Assembly: GCA_002451555.1 (NCBI GenBank)
Contig: DKCU01000079.1
Coordinates: forward strand, 1-13,970
DNA from: Candidatus Segatella albertsiae
GTDB taxonomy: Bacteria; Bacteroidota; Bacteroidia; Bacteroidales; Bacteroidaceae
Reading direction: 5' to 3'
DNA length: 13,970 nt
Shown: positions 4,947 to 12,503 of the stretch, piece by piece
How positions within the stretch are numbered: position 1 is the stretch's first letter
How the letters are laid out: each line of letters opens with the position of its first letter
Position numbers and translations under genes: made by a program
The notes under the pieces: model-generated
The model's input: only the letters and a program-made list of their open reading frames with translations
What the model was told of the DNA's origin: nothing
Database searches by the model: none

Positions 4947-7004
4947 ATGGCACAGAAAGGTAATATTGGAGTTACGACAGAGAACATCTTCCCTGTCATC
5001 AAGAAGTTTCTTTATTCAGACCATGACATCTTCCTCCGTGAGATGGTGTCAAACGCTGTTGATGCCACGCAGAAGTTGAAGACACTCGCTGCGCAAGGCG
5101 ACTTCAAGGGCGAGATCGGCGACACCACCGTCAGAGTTTCTCTTGACGAGAAAGCAGGCACACTCACCATCAGCGACCATGGTATAGGCATGACCGAGGA
5201 GGAAATCGACAAATACATCAACCAAATCGCATTCTCTGGCGTTACAGACTTCCTTGACAAGTACAAGGAGAATGCCAACGCCATCATTGGTCACTTCGGT
5301 TTGGGTTTCTATTCTTCTTTCATGGTAGCCAGCAAGGTGGAAATCGTCACCAAGAGCTACAAGGAAGGTTCCAAGGCTGTGAAATGGAGCTGCGACGGTT
5401 CCCCTGCCTTTGAAATCGAGGACGCAGATAAGGCGGAGCGTGGCTCGGACATCATTCTCCACATCGCAGATGACTGCAAGGAGTTCCTCCAGAAGAGCAA
5501 GATAGAGGAACTGCTCAACAAGTATTGCAAGTTCATGGCTGTGCCTGTTGCCTTCGGCAAGAAGACCGAGTGGAAGGACGGCAAGAACGTGGAGACCGAC
5601 GAGGACAACATTATTAATAATGTGGAGCCTCTCTGGACCAAGACTCCTAGCACCTTGAAGGACGAGGACTACAAGAAGTTCTATCGCACCCTCTACCCTA
5701 TGCAGGACGAGCCTTTGTTCTGGATTCACCTCAACGTTGATTTCCCATTCAACTTGACGGGTATCCTCTACTTCCCACGTATCAAGAACAGCATTGACAT
5801 GCAGCGCAACAAGATTCAGTTGTATTGCAACCAAGTCTTTGTGACAGACCAAGTTGAGGGTATCGTACCAGAGTTCTTGACCTTGCTCCACGGTGTCATC
5901 GACTCCCCTGACATTCCACTGAATGTAAGCCGCAGCTACTTGCAGAGCGACAGCAACGTGAAGAAGATTTCCACCTATATCACCAAGAAGGTGGCAGACC
6001 GTTTGAGCTCCATCTTCAAGGAGAACCGCAAGGAGTACGAAGAGAAGTGGGACGACCTCAAAATCTTCATCAACTACGGTATGCTCTCACAGGAGGACTT
6101 CTACGACCGCGCCAAGGATTTCGCCTTGTTCAAGGACGTGGAGGACAAGTACTTCACATTCGAGGAGTACAAGACACTTATCAAGGACAACCAGACCGAC
6201 AAAGACGGCAACCTCGTCTATCTCTATGCCAACAACAAGGAGGAGCAATACTCTTACATCGAGGCAGCCAAGGAGAAAGGTTATTCCGTACTCTTGATGG
6301 ACGGACAACTGGATACTCCAATGGTCAATATGTTGGAGCAAAAGTTGGAGAAGACTCGCTTCGTACGTGTTGACGCTGACATCATCGACCGTTTGATTGT
6401 CAAGGAGGATGCCAAAAAGACAGACCTCACGAAAGAACAGACCGACAATTTGTCACAGGTATTCCGCTCTCAAATGCCAAAGCTCAACAAGACTGAGTTC
6501 ATGGTAGAGGTTCAGGCATTGGGCGAGACCAGCAAGCCAGTGATGATTACCCAGAACGAGTGGATGCGCCGTATGAAAGCCATGAGCCAGTTCCAGCAGG
6601 GCATGAATTTCTATGGAGAGATGCCAAACAGCTACACCATCGTCTTGAACTCTGACCATGCCTTGGTCAAGAAGGTCTTGGAGGATTCTGAGTCTCATAC
6701 ATCAGAGTCATTGAAGCCTATCTTGGCTGAAATCAAGGGTCAGGAAGCTCGTTTGGCTGTACTACACCAGGAGCAATCCAAGAAGAAGCCTGAGGAAATC
6801 ACCCAGGAGGAAAAGGACGACGTTCACAACACCGAGAAGGCCATCAGCGATGAGAAAGGCAAGCGCGACGAGATTATCGCCGGTTATGCCAAGGACAACA
6901 ATGTGGTACACCAGCTCATCGACCTCGCTCTCTTGCAGAACGGTATGCTGAAGGGTGCAGCCTTGGAAGCATTCCTCAAGAGAAGCGTTGACATGATAAA
7001 GTAA
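4947..7004 (+). CDS. htpG: Molecular chaperone HtpG (bacterial Hsp90)
   Basis: Cytosolic ATP-dependent dimeric chaperone, 685 residues, usual family length. The GHKL ATPase domain (about 1-230) shows REMVSNAVDA (Glu32, Asn36, Asp39), ISDHGIGMT (Asp77, Gly79, Gly81) and GHFGLGFYSSF (115-125). The middle domain follows with NVSRSYLQSD, which carries the ATP-sensing Arg. The C-terminal dimerisation domain ends in LIDLALLQNGMLKGAALEAF. An in-frame ATG exists at 4872, but it would add 25 unusual Lys/Asn/Thr-rich residues and sits at the predicted transcription start. MAQKGNIGVTTEN at 4947 is the normal N-terminus. Regulation is probably by the sigma-54-like promoter at 4846-4862 (inference). Confidence 0.97.
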   Translation: MAQKGNIGVTTENIFPVIKKFLYSDHDIFLREMVSNAVDATQKLKTLAAQGDFKGEIGDTTVRVSLDEKAGTLTISDHGIGMTEEEIDKYINQIAFSGVTDFLDKYKENANAIIGHFGLGFYSSFMVASKVEIVTKSYKEGSKAVKWSCDGSPAFEIEDADKAERGSDIILHIADDCKEFLQKSKIEELLNKYCKFMAVPVAFGKKTEWKDGKNVETDEDNIINNVEPLWTKTPSTLKDEDYKKFYRTLYPMQDEPLFWIHLNVDFPFNLTGILYFPRIKNSIDMQRNKIQLYCNQVFVTDQVEGIVPEFLTLLHGVIDSPDIPLNVSRSYLQSDSNVKKISTYITKKVADRLSSIFKENRKEYEEKWDDLKIFINYGMLSQEDFYDRAKDFALFKDVEDKYFTFEEYKTLIKDNQTDKDGNLVYLYANNKEEQYSYIEAAKEKGYSVLLMDGQLDTPMVNMLEQKLEKTRFVRVDADIIDRLIVKEDAKKTDLTKEQTDNLSQVFRSQMPKLNKTEFMVEVQALGETSKPVMITQNEWMRRMKAMSQFQQGMNFYGEMPNSYTIVLNSDHALVKKVLEDSESHTSESLKPILAEIKGQEARLAVLHQEQSKKKPEEITQEEKDDVHNTEKAISDEKGKRDEIIAGYAKDNNVVHQLIDLALLQNGMLKGAALEAFLKRSVDMIK

Positions 7005-7043
7005 TGTCATTCCACCAAATTTGACAATGAGGGTGTCATAAAT

Positions 7044-7107
7044 CGGGCTGAAAACCCAATAGCACCCAGCCCAGGGCAACACCCTGGGTAAAGATTATAT
7101 CAAGGAA
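7044..7107 (+). repeat. Dispersed extragenic repeat, copy 2
   Basis: It is the same length as copy 1 at 1-64 and inverted relative to it, with seven mismatches and no gap. The CCCAGGG/CCCTGGG hairpin (7070-7076 with 7082-7088) is perfect. The GGGCT/AGCCC hairpin of copy 1 is weakened here (GGGCT against AACCC). It lies 40 bases past the htpG stop and runs directly into the long hairpin at 7109-7164, and the two may be one composite element. Confidence 0.75.
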
Positions 7108-7108
7108 A

Positions 7109-7164
7109 TCGCCCTAAAGGGGCAAAAGCATAGATGACAAATTGCTTTTGCCCCTTTAGGGCGA
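7109..7164. terminator. Perfect 22-bp hairpin, probable htpG terminator or part of the repeat element
   Basis: Bases 7109-7130 and 7143-7164 are exact inverted copies around a 12-base loop. The arms contain GCCCTAAAGGGGC. On the plus strand CTTTTGTAT follows, a weak T-tract. The stem could end htpG transcription, but its length and position beside a dispersed repeat suggest it belongs to a repeat family. From 7167 to 7300 I see nothing further. Confidence 0.6.
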
Positions 7165-7300
7165 CTTTTGTATATGAATGATGACTCAAGGCACAACTCA
7201 AACATATTTGTCAAGATATTTCGCAACGCAAGAAAATTCCCGCATTTCTGATGAAAAAGCAAAAATCGAGGTTAATAATGTTAAAAAAACATCGAATATT

Positions 7301-7331
7301 TTGCTGTTCTCTAGATATTGTATTATCTTTG
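7301..7331 (+). promoter_or_regulatory. Bacteroidetes-type promoter of the tRNA-Ser gene
   Basis: TTG (7301-7303) is followed after 20 bases by TATCTTTG (7324-7331), a full consensus match. Transcription would begin near 7338, giving a precursor leader of about 75 bases before the mature tRNA. No other promoter is visible before the CDS at 7564, so this one may also drive the downstream genes. Confidence 0.75.
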
Positions 7332-7413
7332 CAAATGTTTTATAGAAGACAGTTCGAACTAGCAGAATTGTTGATGTATAATGGTTCTGTATATTCTCGT
7401 CGTTTAGAAGATT

Positions 7414-7502
7414 GGAAGATTGGCAGAGTGACCGAATGCGCTGGACTCGAAATCCGGTATACCCTCTTTCGGGTATCGGGGGTTTGAATCCCTCATCTTC
7501 CG
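7414..7502 (+). tRNA. tRNA-Ser (anticodon CGA), decodes UCG
   Basis: An 89-base class II tRNA. The acceptor GGAAGAT/ATCTTCC (7414-7420 with 7495-7501) is perfect and the discriminator is G7502. The 3-bp D stem GCA/TGC is typical of serine tRNAs. The anticodon stem is CTGGA/TCCGG with loop CTCGAAA and anticodon CGA at 7448-7450. A long variable arm ATACCC/GGGTAT (7459-7464 with 7471-7476) and a T stem GGGGG/CCCTC complete it. CCA is not encoded. Two normally invariant bases differ: position 19 is A (7431) instead of G and position 56 is T (7485) instead of C, so the pair joining D and T loops would be A19-U56. No clear terminator follows; a TCTCCG/CGGAGA stem (7518-7523 with 7539-7544) lacks a T-tract. 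Confidence 0.95.
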
Positions 7503-7563
7503 CAAGTATTAATCATGTCTCCGACTACAATTTCTAGGCGGAGAACTTAATCACAAAATCATC

Positions 7564-8592
7564 ATGAAAAAAGTATTCATCTCTATACTCATGTTCCTTC
7601 CTCTCATGGTGTCGGCACAGAATGTGTTGACTCCACAACAGCAATTGGAACAAGCTCAGAAACAGTTGGAAGAGGCAAAGAAAGCAGTGGAAGCTGCTAA
7701 GGTTGAGGCTGAGAAAGCCAAGGTAGAAGCAGAATTGGCTAAAGTGGCTGCCGAGAAAGCGAAAGCTGAGGCTGAAAAGAAAAAAGCAGAAATAGAAAAG
7801 GCGAAAGCTGACGCCGACAAGGCTAAAGCTGACAGCGAGAAAACTAAGGCTGAGGCTGAGAAGACTGGGGCTGACCTGAAGCCTTCCATCGCCAACGAAC
7901 CTGTGACTCTTCCTGCCATCGGGGGCAAACCTGTGGTAGCATCTCCAGAGGAAAATGGCAACAAACAGTCTGACAAGGAACTCAACAAGAGCAACAACGG
8001 CGGATGGGTTGTGCCAACTACTCCTGTTGCCAAGAAGGAAACAAAGGTGGAGAAAAAACTCAGCGACGGCACCAAACTGAAAGTTGACCCTAAGTACCTA
8101 GAGGGCGCTATCCCTACCAATGCCAATGGTAAGGTAGAGTTTGAACTCAGCACCGATGCAAACGGCAAGTCTGCCAAGCAAATCTACGATATCGTATATC
8201 AGTACTTTACCGAACTGACACAGGACAAGAACAATATCGCAAGCAGAGTGGCTCTTGTCAATGAAAAGGAATTTACCATCGCCAACACGATGGATGAGTG
8301 GCTTGTCTTCAGTCAGTCTTTCATCTCCTTGGACCGTTCGGAATTCAGATATCAGTTGGTGGCTACTATTGCTGACAATTCTCTTAAAGTCTCCCTCTCT
8401 CGTATCCTTTACAATTACGAGGAAGATAGAAGCACAGGCTTCAAGGAACCGGCTGAGAATGTCATCGTAGATAAAATTGCCCTCAACAAGAAAAAGAACA
8501 ACTTGGCCAAGATCTTTGGCAAGTTCCGTAGAGCAACTATCGACCGTAAGGATCAGATATTCAATGATATTGTAACTTTGGTTAAACAATAA
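7564..8592 (+). CDS. Secreted DUF4468-type protein with a long Lys/Ala/Glu helical repeat region
   Basis: A 342-residue protein with a cleavable signal peptide (residues 1-19, ending MVSAQ). Residues 24-103 are a nearly uninterrupted run of imperfect 7-residue units such as EKAKVEA and DKAKADS, predicted as a long charged helix or coiled coil. A Pro/Gly/Asn-rich linker follows (104-185). A folded domain at about 188-290 (GKVEFELSTDANGKSAKQIY ... SLKVSLSRILYNYEE) fits DUF4468, a Bacteroidetes domain with a predicted TBP-like fold. A basic C-terminal helix ends the protein. Function is unknown; a periplasmic or surface role is likely. It begins 61 bases after the tRNA with no visible promoter of its own, and leads a tightly spaced run of envelope genes. 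Confidence 0.85.
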   Translation: MKKVFISILMFLPLMVSAQNVLTPQQQLEQAQKQLEEAKKAVEAAKVEAEKAKVEAELAKVAAEKAKAEAEKKKAEIEKAKADADKAKADSEKTKAEAEKTGADLKPSIANEPVTLPAIGGKPVVASPEENGNKQSDKELNKSNNGGWVVPTTPVAKKETKVEKKLSDGTKLKVDPKYLEGAIPTNANGKVEFELSTDANGKSAKQIYDIVYQYFTELTQDKNNIASRVALVNEKEFTIANTMDEWLVFSQSFISLDRSEFRYQLVATIADNSLKVSLSRILYNYEEDRSTGFKEPAENVIVDKIALNKKKNNLAKIFGKFRRATIDRKDQIFNDIVTLVKQ

Positions 8593-8627
8593 GAGTTTCT
8601 TTTGTCATAAAATAGAAAGAACAAAGC

Positions 8628-8954
8628 ATGAATCCAAACGAGATAACAAATCATCAAGAGAAAGTTCAGGAGACTGAGCAAAAGGTGGAGAGTAGAGCCG
8701 AGCAAGCTGTCACCCAACCCACAAGTTATGCCGTGCGTCCAGAGCATAGGCAGCGCCGTCTCATCGACTACAACGGAAGGGACAAGATGTTTAAGGTACG
8801 CAATACCCTTAACATCGTCTTCATGCTGTTGGCTGTCATCGGTCTCATCCTTTGGACACAGACAGATTTTCAAAATCTCAGCATTGTCATTCTCCTGGTA
8901 GGTGTAGCGCTCAAGATAGCGGAAGTTTGCCTACGACTATTCAAAAGAAACTGA
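8628..8954 (+). CDS. Small inner-membrane protein of unknown function (108 aa, two TM segments)
   Basis: A hydrophilic Glu/Gln-rich N-terminal half (1-45) is followed by a basic stretch (RPEHRQRRLIDYNGRDKMFK). Two hydrophobic segments follow, at about 60-77 (LNIVFMLLAVIGLILW) and 84-102 (LSIVILLVGVALKIAEV). It ends in a positively charged tail (RLFKRN), so both termini are probably cytoplasmic. No recognised domain. It lies 35 bases after the DUF4468-type gene and 9 bases before the porin gene, so it is almost surely co-transcribed with them. Confidence 0.8.
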   Translation: MNPNEITNHQEKVQETEQKVESRAEQAVTQPTSYAVRPEHRQRRLIDYNGRDKMFKVRNTLNIVFMLLAVIGLILWTQTDFQNLSIVILLVGVALKIAEVCLRLFKRN

Positions 8955-8963
8955 TAAAAAGGA

Positions 8964-11315
8964 ATGAAAGAAACACTCACTACCCTATTGATATGTGCTG
9001 CAACCCTACCGGTTGCGGCACAAACTGATTATAACTCTATCAATGAAGACGGCGATTTTCGTCCAGCTTCCGAACGCAAGGTAAACCCAGACTCCCTCGG
9101 GTCCAACCAAGAGATCCCAAAAGGAATCAAAGTATGGACCGTGGATGAGAGATTTGGCGACCGCCAGGAAGCTACCGTCGATACCTTGCAGCACATGTAC
9201 ATGAACACCACCTTTACAGAAGGACTGCGTGGTGAGTACAACACCCTGGGCAACATGGGCTCCCCTCGTATCGCCCGAATCTTCATCGACAGGAAAAACT
9301 CACAGGGCAACTTTATCTTCACGGAGCCTTACTCCTACATCAATACTTCGGTGAGTGACTTTCATTTTACCAATACTTACTCCCCCCTCACCAATGTGAC
9401 GCTCAACTCCTGTGGAAACCGTACCAATGGCGAGGATGACTTCCGAGCTTGGTTTGCCGTCAATGCCAATAAGCGGCTGGGAGCTGGATTCCGTTTCGAC
9501 TACAAGTATGGGCGTGGATTCTACAACTCGCAGAGTACCAGCCATTTCAAATATACGATGTGGGCTTCTTATCTAGGCGACCAATACCAGGCTCACCTGC
9601 TCTTCACGACTCTTCACCAGAAGGTGACGGAGAACGGAGGAATCACGGACGACGACTACATCAAGCATCCGGAAATCTTCGAGGAAAGCTTCAGCGAGAG
9701 CGAGATTCCTACTGTGTTTGAGCGCAACTGGAATAGAAACGACAACCAGCACATCTTCTTCACCCACCGATACAGCTTGGGATTCAGCCGTAAAGTCAAG
9801 ATGACCGAGGAAGAAATCAAGGCGAAGAAGTTTGCCATGGAATCTGCCAAGGACAACGCTGAGAGCGATGCCAAGGAAGAGGCCAAGAAAAATGCTGAGA
9901 AAGAGGGAAAGAAATTTGACGAGAAAGCCTTTGACAAGGCCAATCAAAACAAATACTGTGGTCGTCCCGACAATGCCAAGATTGCTGGTGACGAGAAATC
10001 CCTGGCCATGACTACGGACAAGGAAAAAATGAGCGCAGACACAACTCGCATTGCCGTCAATGGCAAGGCCGCAGCCGACAGTCTGTTAGCCCAACAGAAA
10101 AAAGCTTCCGAGGATTCCCTCTACTACAAGACCGAGTACGTGCCTGTGACGAGCTTTATCCACACCTTGAAGTTTGACAACTACAAGCGTGAATACACTG
10201 CCTATCAGACACCAGAGAACTATTATCTCAACGAATACTACAACGTGGGCAAGATAACAGGTGACTCCATCTCTGACAAGACAACCCATTGGGAGATGAA
10301 GAACACCTTCGCACTCGCCACACTGGAAGGATTCAGCAAGTGGGCAAAGGCAGGGCTGAAGGCATTCGTGAGCTACGACCTCCGCCACTTCACACTGCCT
10401 ACCATGGATGGTGGCTTCCAGAAATACAACGAGCACACCCTCAGCGTGGGCGGCGAACTGAGCAAGCGACAGGGAAAGTTGCTTCATTACAAGGCTCTTG
10501 CCGAGATTGGTGTGGCAGGAGAAGATGCGGGTACCCTGGCTGTGGATGGCAATCTCGACATCAACATACCGTTCCTTGGCGATACCTTGTCTGTGATAGG
10601 CGATGCCTTCTTCCATCGTGAGAATCCATCCTTCTACTATCGTAACTACCATTCTCGCCACCTGTGGTGGGAGAACAGTCTAGACAAGATCATCCACACT
10701 CGCATCATGGGTACGTTGAGATTCGGCAGAACACACACCGCATTGAGAGTGGCTGTTGACGAAATCAAAAACTATACTTACCTCTCGCAGCAATATACCG
10801 TCACCGACGCAGGATTGCGCACTGGAGTCACGGTAACGCCTTTGCAGAGCTCAAGTGCTATCAACATGCTCACGGCGCAGTTGCTTCAGGATTTCCGTCT
10901 CGGCATCCTCAACTGGGAGAATGTCATCACCTACCAGCACTCCAGCAAGCAAGAAGTCTTGCCTGTGCCAGACCTCGACATTTACACCAATCTCTATATC
11001 AAGTTTAGAGTAGCCAAGGTGCTGAACATCGACCTCGGTGCAGACGCTAGATACTTCACCAGCTATACCGCTCCCGACTATTCCCCATACATGGGTCAAT
11101 ATGTGGTGCAAGGCAATGGAGAGAACAACGTGAAGGTGGGCAACTACCCTATCGTCAACGTCTATGCCAACGTGTTTATCAAGCACACACGTTTCTTCGT
11201 GATGATGAGCCACATCAACGCAGGACAGGGCGACAAGAACTACTTCCTGACTCCTCATTACCCTATCAACGGAAGAGTCTTCCGCTTCGGTGTGAGCTGG
11301 AACTTCTTCAACTAG
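8964..11315 (+). CDS. Putative outer-membrane porin (Bacteroidetes Porin_10-type family)
   Basis: A 783-residue protein with a signal peptide (MKETLTTLLICAATLPVAAQ). Many alternating aromatic/polar beta strands follow, and the C-terminal strand ends in RFGVSWNFFN, a terminal-aromatic pattern expected of a beta barrel inserted by the BAM machinery. Length and motifs fit the Bacteroidetes 'putative porin' family (from memory, no search run). Residues about 280-383 interrupt the strand pattern with a Lys/Ala/Glu-rich, probably helical insert (EEIKAKKFAMESAKDN ...) containing a lone Cys. The start is fixed by the signal sequence and lies 9 bases after the preceding gene. It is followed 42 bases later by menA. 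The substrate is unknown. Confidence 0.85.
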   Translation: MKETLTTLLICAATLPVAAQTDYNSINEDGDFRPASERKVNPDSLGSNQEIPKGIKVWTVDERFGDRQEATVDTLQHMYMNTTFTEGLRGEYNTLGNMGSPRIARIFIDRKNSQGNFIFTEPYSYINTSVSDFHFTNTYSPLTNVTLNSCGNRTNGEDDFRAWFAVNANKRLGAGFRFDYKYGRGFYNSQSTSHFKYTMWASYLGDQYQAHLLFTTLHQKVTENGGITDDDYIKHPEIFEESFSESEIPTVFERNWNRNDNQHIFFTHRYSLGFSRKVKMTEEEIKAKKFAMESAKDNAESDAKEEAKKNAEKEGKKFDEKAFDKANQNKYCGRPDNAKIAGDEKSLAMTTDKEKMSADTTRIAVNGKAAADSLLAQQKKASEDSLYYKTEYVPVTSFIHTLKFDNYKREYTAYQTPENYYLNEYYNVGKITGDSISDKTTHWEMKNTFALATLEGFSKWAKAGLKAFVSYDLRHFTLPTMDGGFQKYNEHTLSVGGELSKRQGKLLHYKALAEIGVAGEDAGTLAVDGNLDINIPFLGDTLSVIGDAFFHRENPSFYYRNYHSRHLWWENSLDKIIHTRIMGTLRFGRTHTALRVAVDEIKNYTYLSQQYTVTDAGLRTGVTVTPLQSSSAINMLTAQLLQDFRLGILNWENVITYQHSSKQEVLPVPDLDIYTNLYIKFRVAKVLNIDLGADARYFTSYTAPDYSPYMGQYVVQGNGENNVKVGNYPIVNVYANVFIKHTRFFVMMSHINAGQGDKNYFLTPHYPINGRVFRFGVSWNFFN

Positions 11316-11357
11316 GCTATTGTCTGAAATGGTGCTACAACTAAATATACTATAAAT

Positions 11358-12371
11358 ATGGTAAAGACAAATTCTATCAAGGCATGGTTCTTGGCGGCAC
11401 GCCCTAAGACGCTGACCGCCGCGGCAGTACCCGTGATGATGGGTGTTGCCTTTGCTTATCGAGCTACATGGATGGCAAGGGACACATGGATTACCGAGGA
11501 ACCCACAGGCGTCCTCTATACGGGCATGGTATTGCAGAAGTATCACATAGAGGGAATATTCAATTGGATTCCAGCCTTCCTTTGCCTTCTCTTCGCCTGG
11601 GTCATGCAGATAGATTCCAACTTTGTCAACGACTACTTCGACTTCAAGCACGGCAATGACGATGAGACCCGACTGGGACCCAAAAGGGCTTGTGCCGAAG
11701 GTTGGATAACCCCGACAGCCATGAAATGGGGCATCGGCATCACCACCTTCTTGGGATGTCTCATAGGGTTGCCTTTAATATATTATGGTGGCATGGAGAT
11801 GGTGATGGTGGGAATCGCCTGCGTGGTATTCTGTTTTCTCTATACCACCTTGCTGAGTTACCATGGCATGGGCGACATCCTCGTACTCATTTTCTTCGGA
11901 ATCGTACCCGTTTGCTGCACCTATTATGTATGTATGCCACATCCTCTCCAGATGCCTACGGCCGAGGTGTTTGCTGCATCCATAGCCTGTGGACTGGTAG
12001 TAGATACCTTGTTGGTACTCAACAACTACCGAGACATAGACAATGACCGTGCCAACGACAAGATGACATTAGTCGTAAGAATGGGCGAAAGAAATGCCAA
12101 GTGGTTTTATCAGCATCTAGGTATCTTCAGTTTCACCATCATGGGTGTCATCAATGCCATCGACTTGTGGGAAGTGAAATGTATATTACCTGTATGGCTG
12201 ATATTCTTGGTGTATGCCTTGCTGCACGGACAGACCTACAGGACGATGTTTCGTATCCGAAAGGGACGAGAGCTCAACAAGGTGCTGGGAATGACAGCAC
12301 GCAACATCTTCATCTTTGGAATTCTCTCAGTGTTGAGCATTCTTTCCGCCATACCATTGAGCAACTTATAA
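11358..12371 (+). CDS. menA: 1,4-dihydroxy-2-naphthoate polyprenyltransferase (menaquinone synthesis)
   Basis: Integral membrane UbiA-family prenyltransferase that joins the isoprenoid tail to 1,4-dihydroxy-2-naphthoate, giving demethylmenaquinone. The 337 residues include about eight hydrophobic segments. The N-terminus has the MenA-like ARPKTLTAAAVPVMMG. The first Asp-rich Mg-diphosphate motif is NDYFDFKHGND (91-101), followed by GPKRACAEGWITP. The second is NNYRDIDNDRANDK (about 222-235). MenA rather than UbiA is supported by this second motif and by the anaerobic, menaquinone-using phylum. It is probably the last gene of the run that begins at 7564. Other men genes are not in the window. 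Confidence 0.92.
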   Translation: MVKTNSIKAWFLAARPKTLTAAAVPVMMGVAFAYRATWMARDTWITEEPTGVLYTGMVLQKYHIEGIFNWIPAFLCLLFAWVMQIDSNFVNDYFDFKHGNDDETRLGPKRACAEGWITPTAMKWGIGITTFLGCLIGLPLIYYGGMEMVMVGIACVVFCFLYTTLLSYHGMGDILVLIFFGIVPVCCTYYVCMPHPLQMPTAEVFAASIACGLVVDTLLVLNNYRDIDNDRANDKMTLVVRMGERNAKWFYQHLGIFSFTIMGVINAIDLWEVKCILPVWLIFLVYALLHGQTYRTMFRIRKGRELNKVLGMTARNIFIFGILSVLSILSAIPLSNL

Positions 12372-12377
12372 TATCAT

Positions 12378-12417
12378 GTGATAGCGGAAAATGACAAGGG
12401 CCCGTGATAGCGGAAAA
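12378..12417 (+). repeat. Short direct repeat after menA
   Basis: GTGATAGCGGAAAA occurs at 12378-12391 and again at 12404-12417, 26 bases apart, in the gap between menA and the HD-domain gene. The spacer TGACAAGGGCCC is not repeated. It may be a small tandem duplication or a pair of protein-binding sites. No promoter consensus is visible in this 132-base gap. Confidence 0.7.
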
Positions 12418-12492
12418 GCTAACATCTGCATAGAAAAGGGAATAGCCTTTAGCATAACAAACGAAAAACATTACATATATCTATAAACAAAC

Positions 12493-12499
12493 GGAGGAG
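12493..12499 (+). promoter_or_regulatory. Shine-Dalgarno sequence before the HD-domain gene
   Basis: GGAGGAG lies four bases before the ATG at 12504. It is a full complement to the CCUCC core of 16S rRNA and is the only such site before a gene in this window. Bacteroidetes usually initiate without one. It fixes the start codon at 12504. Confidence 0.6.
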
Positions 12500-12503
12500 A
12501 CTT

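Noticed and set aside
5049..5891. Long minus-strand ORF (280 codons) inside htpG
   Set aside because: It is a shadow of a strongly conserved gene; its composition (Val/Leu/His-rich) matches an antisense reading frame.
7251..7487. ORF of 78 codons on the plus strand before the DUF4468-type gene
   Set aside because: It crosses a consensus promoter and most of the tRNA-Ser gene, and its peptide shows no domain or sensible composition.
10851..11651. Long minus-strand ORF across the porin/menA junction
   Set aside because: It overlaps two well-supported genes and the peptide looks like antisense noise.
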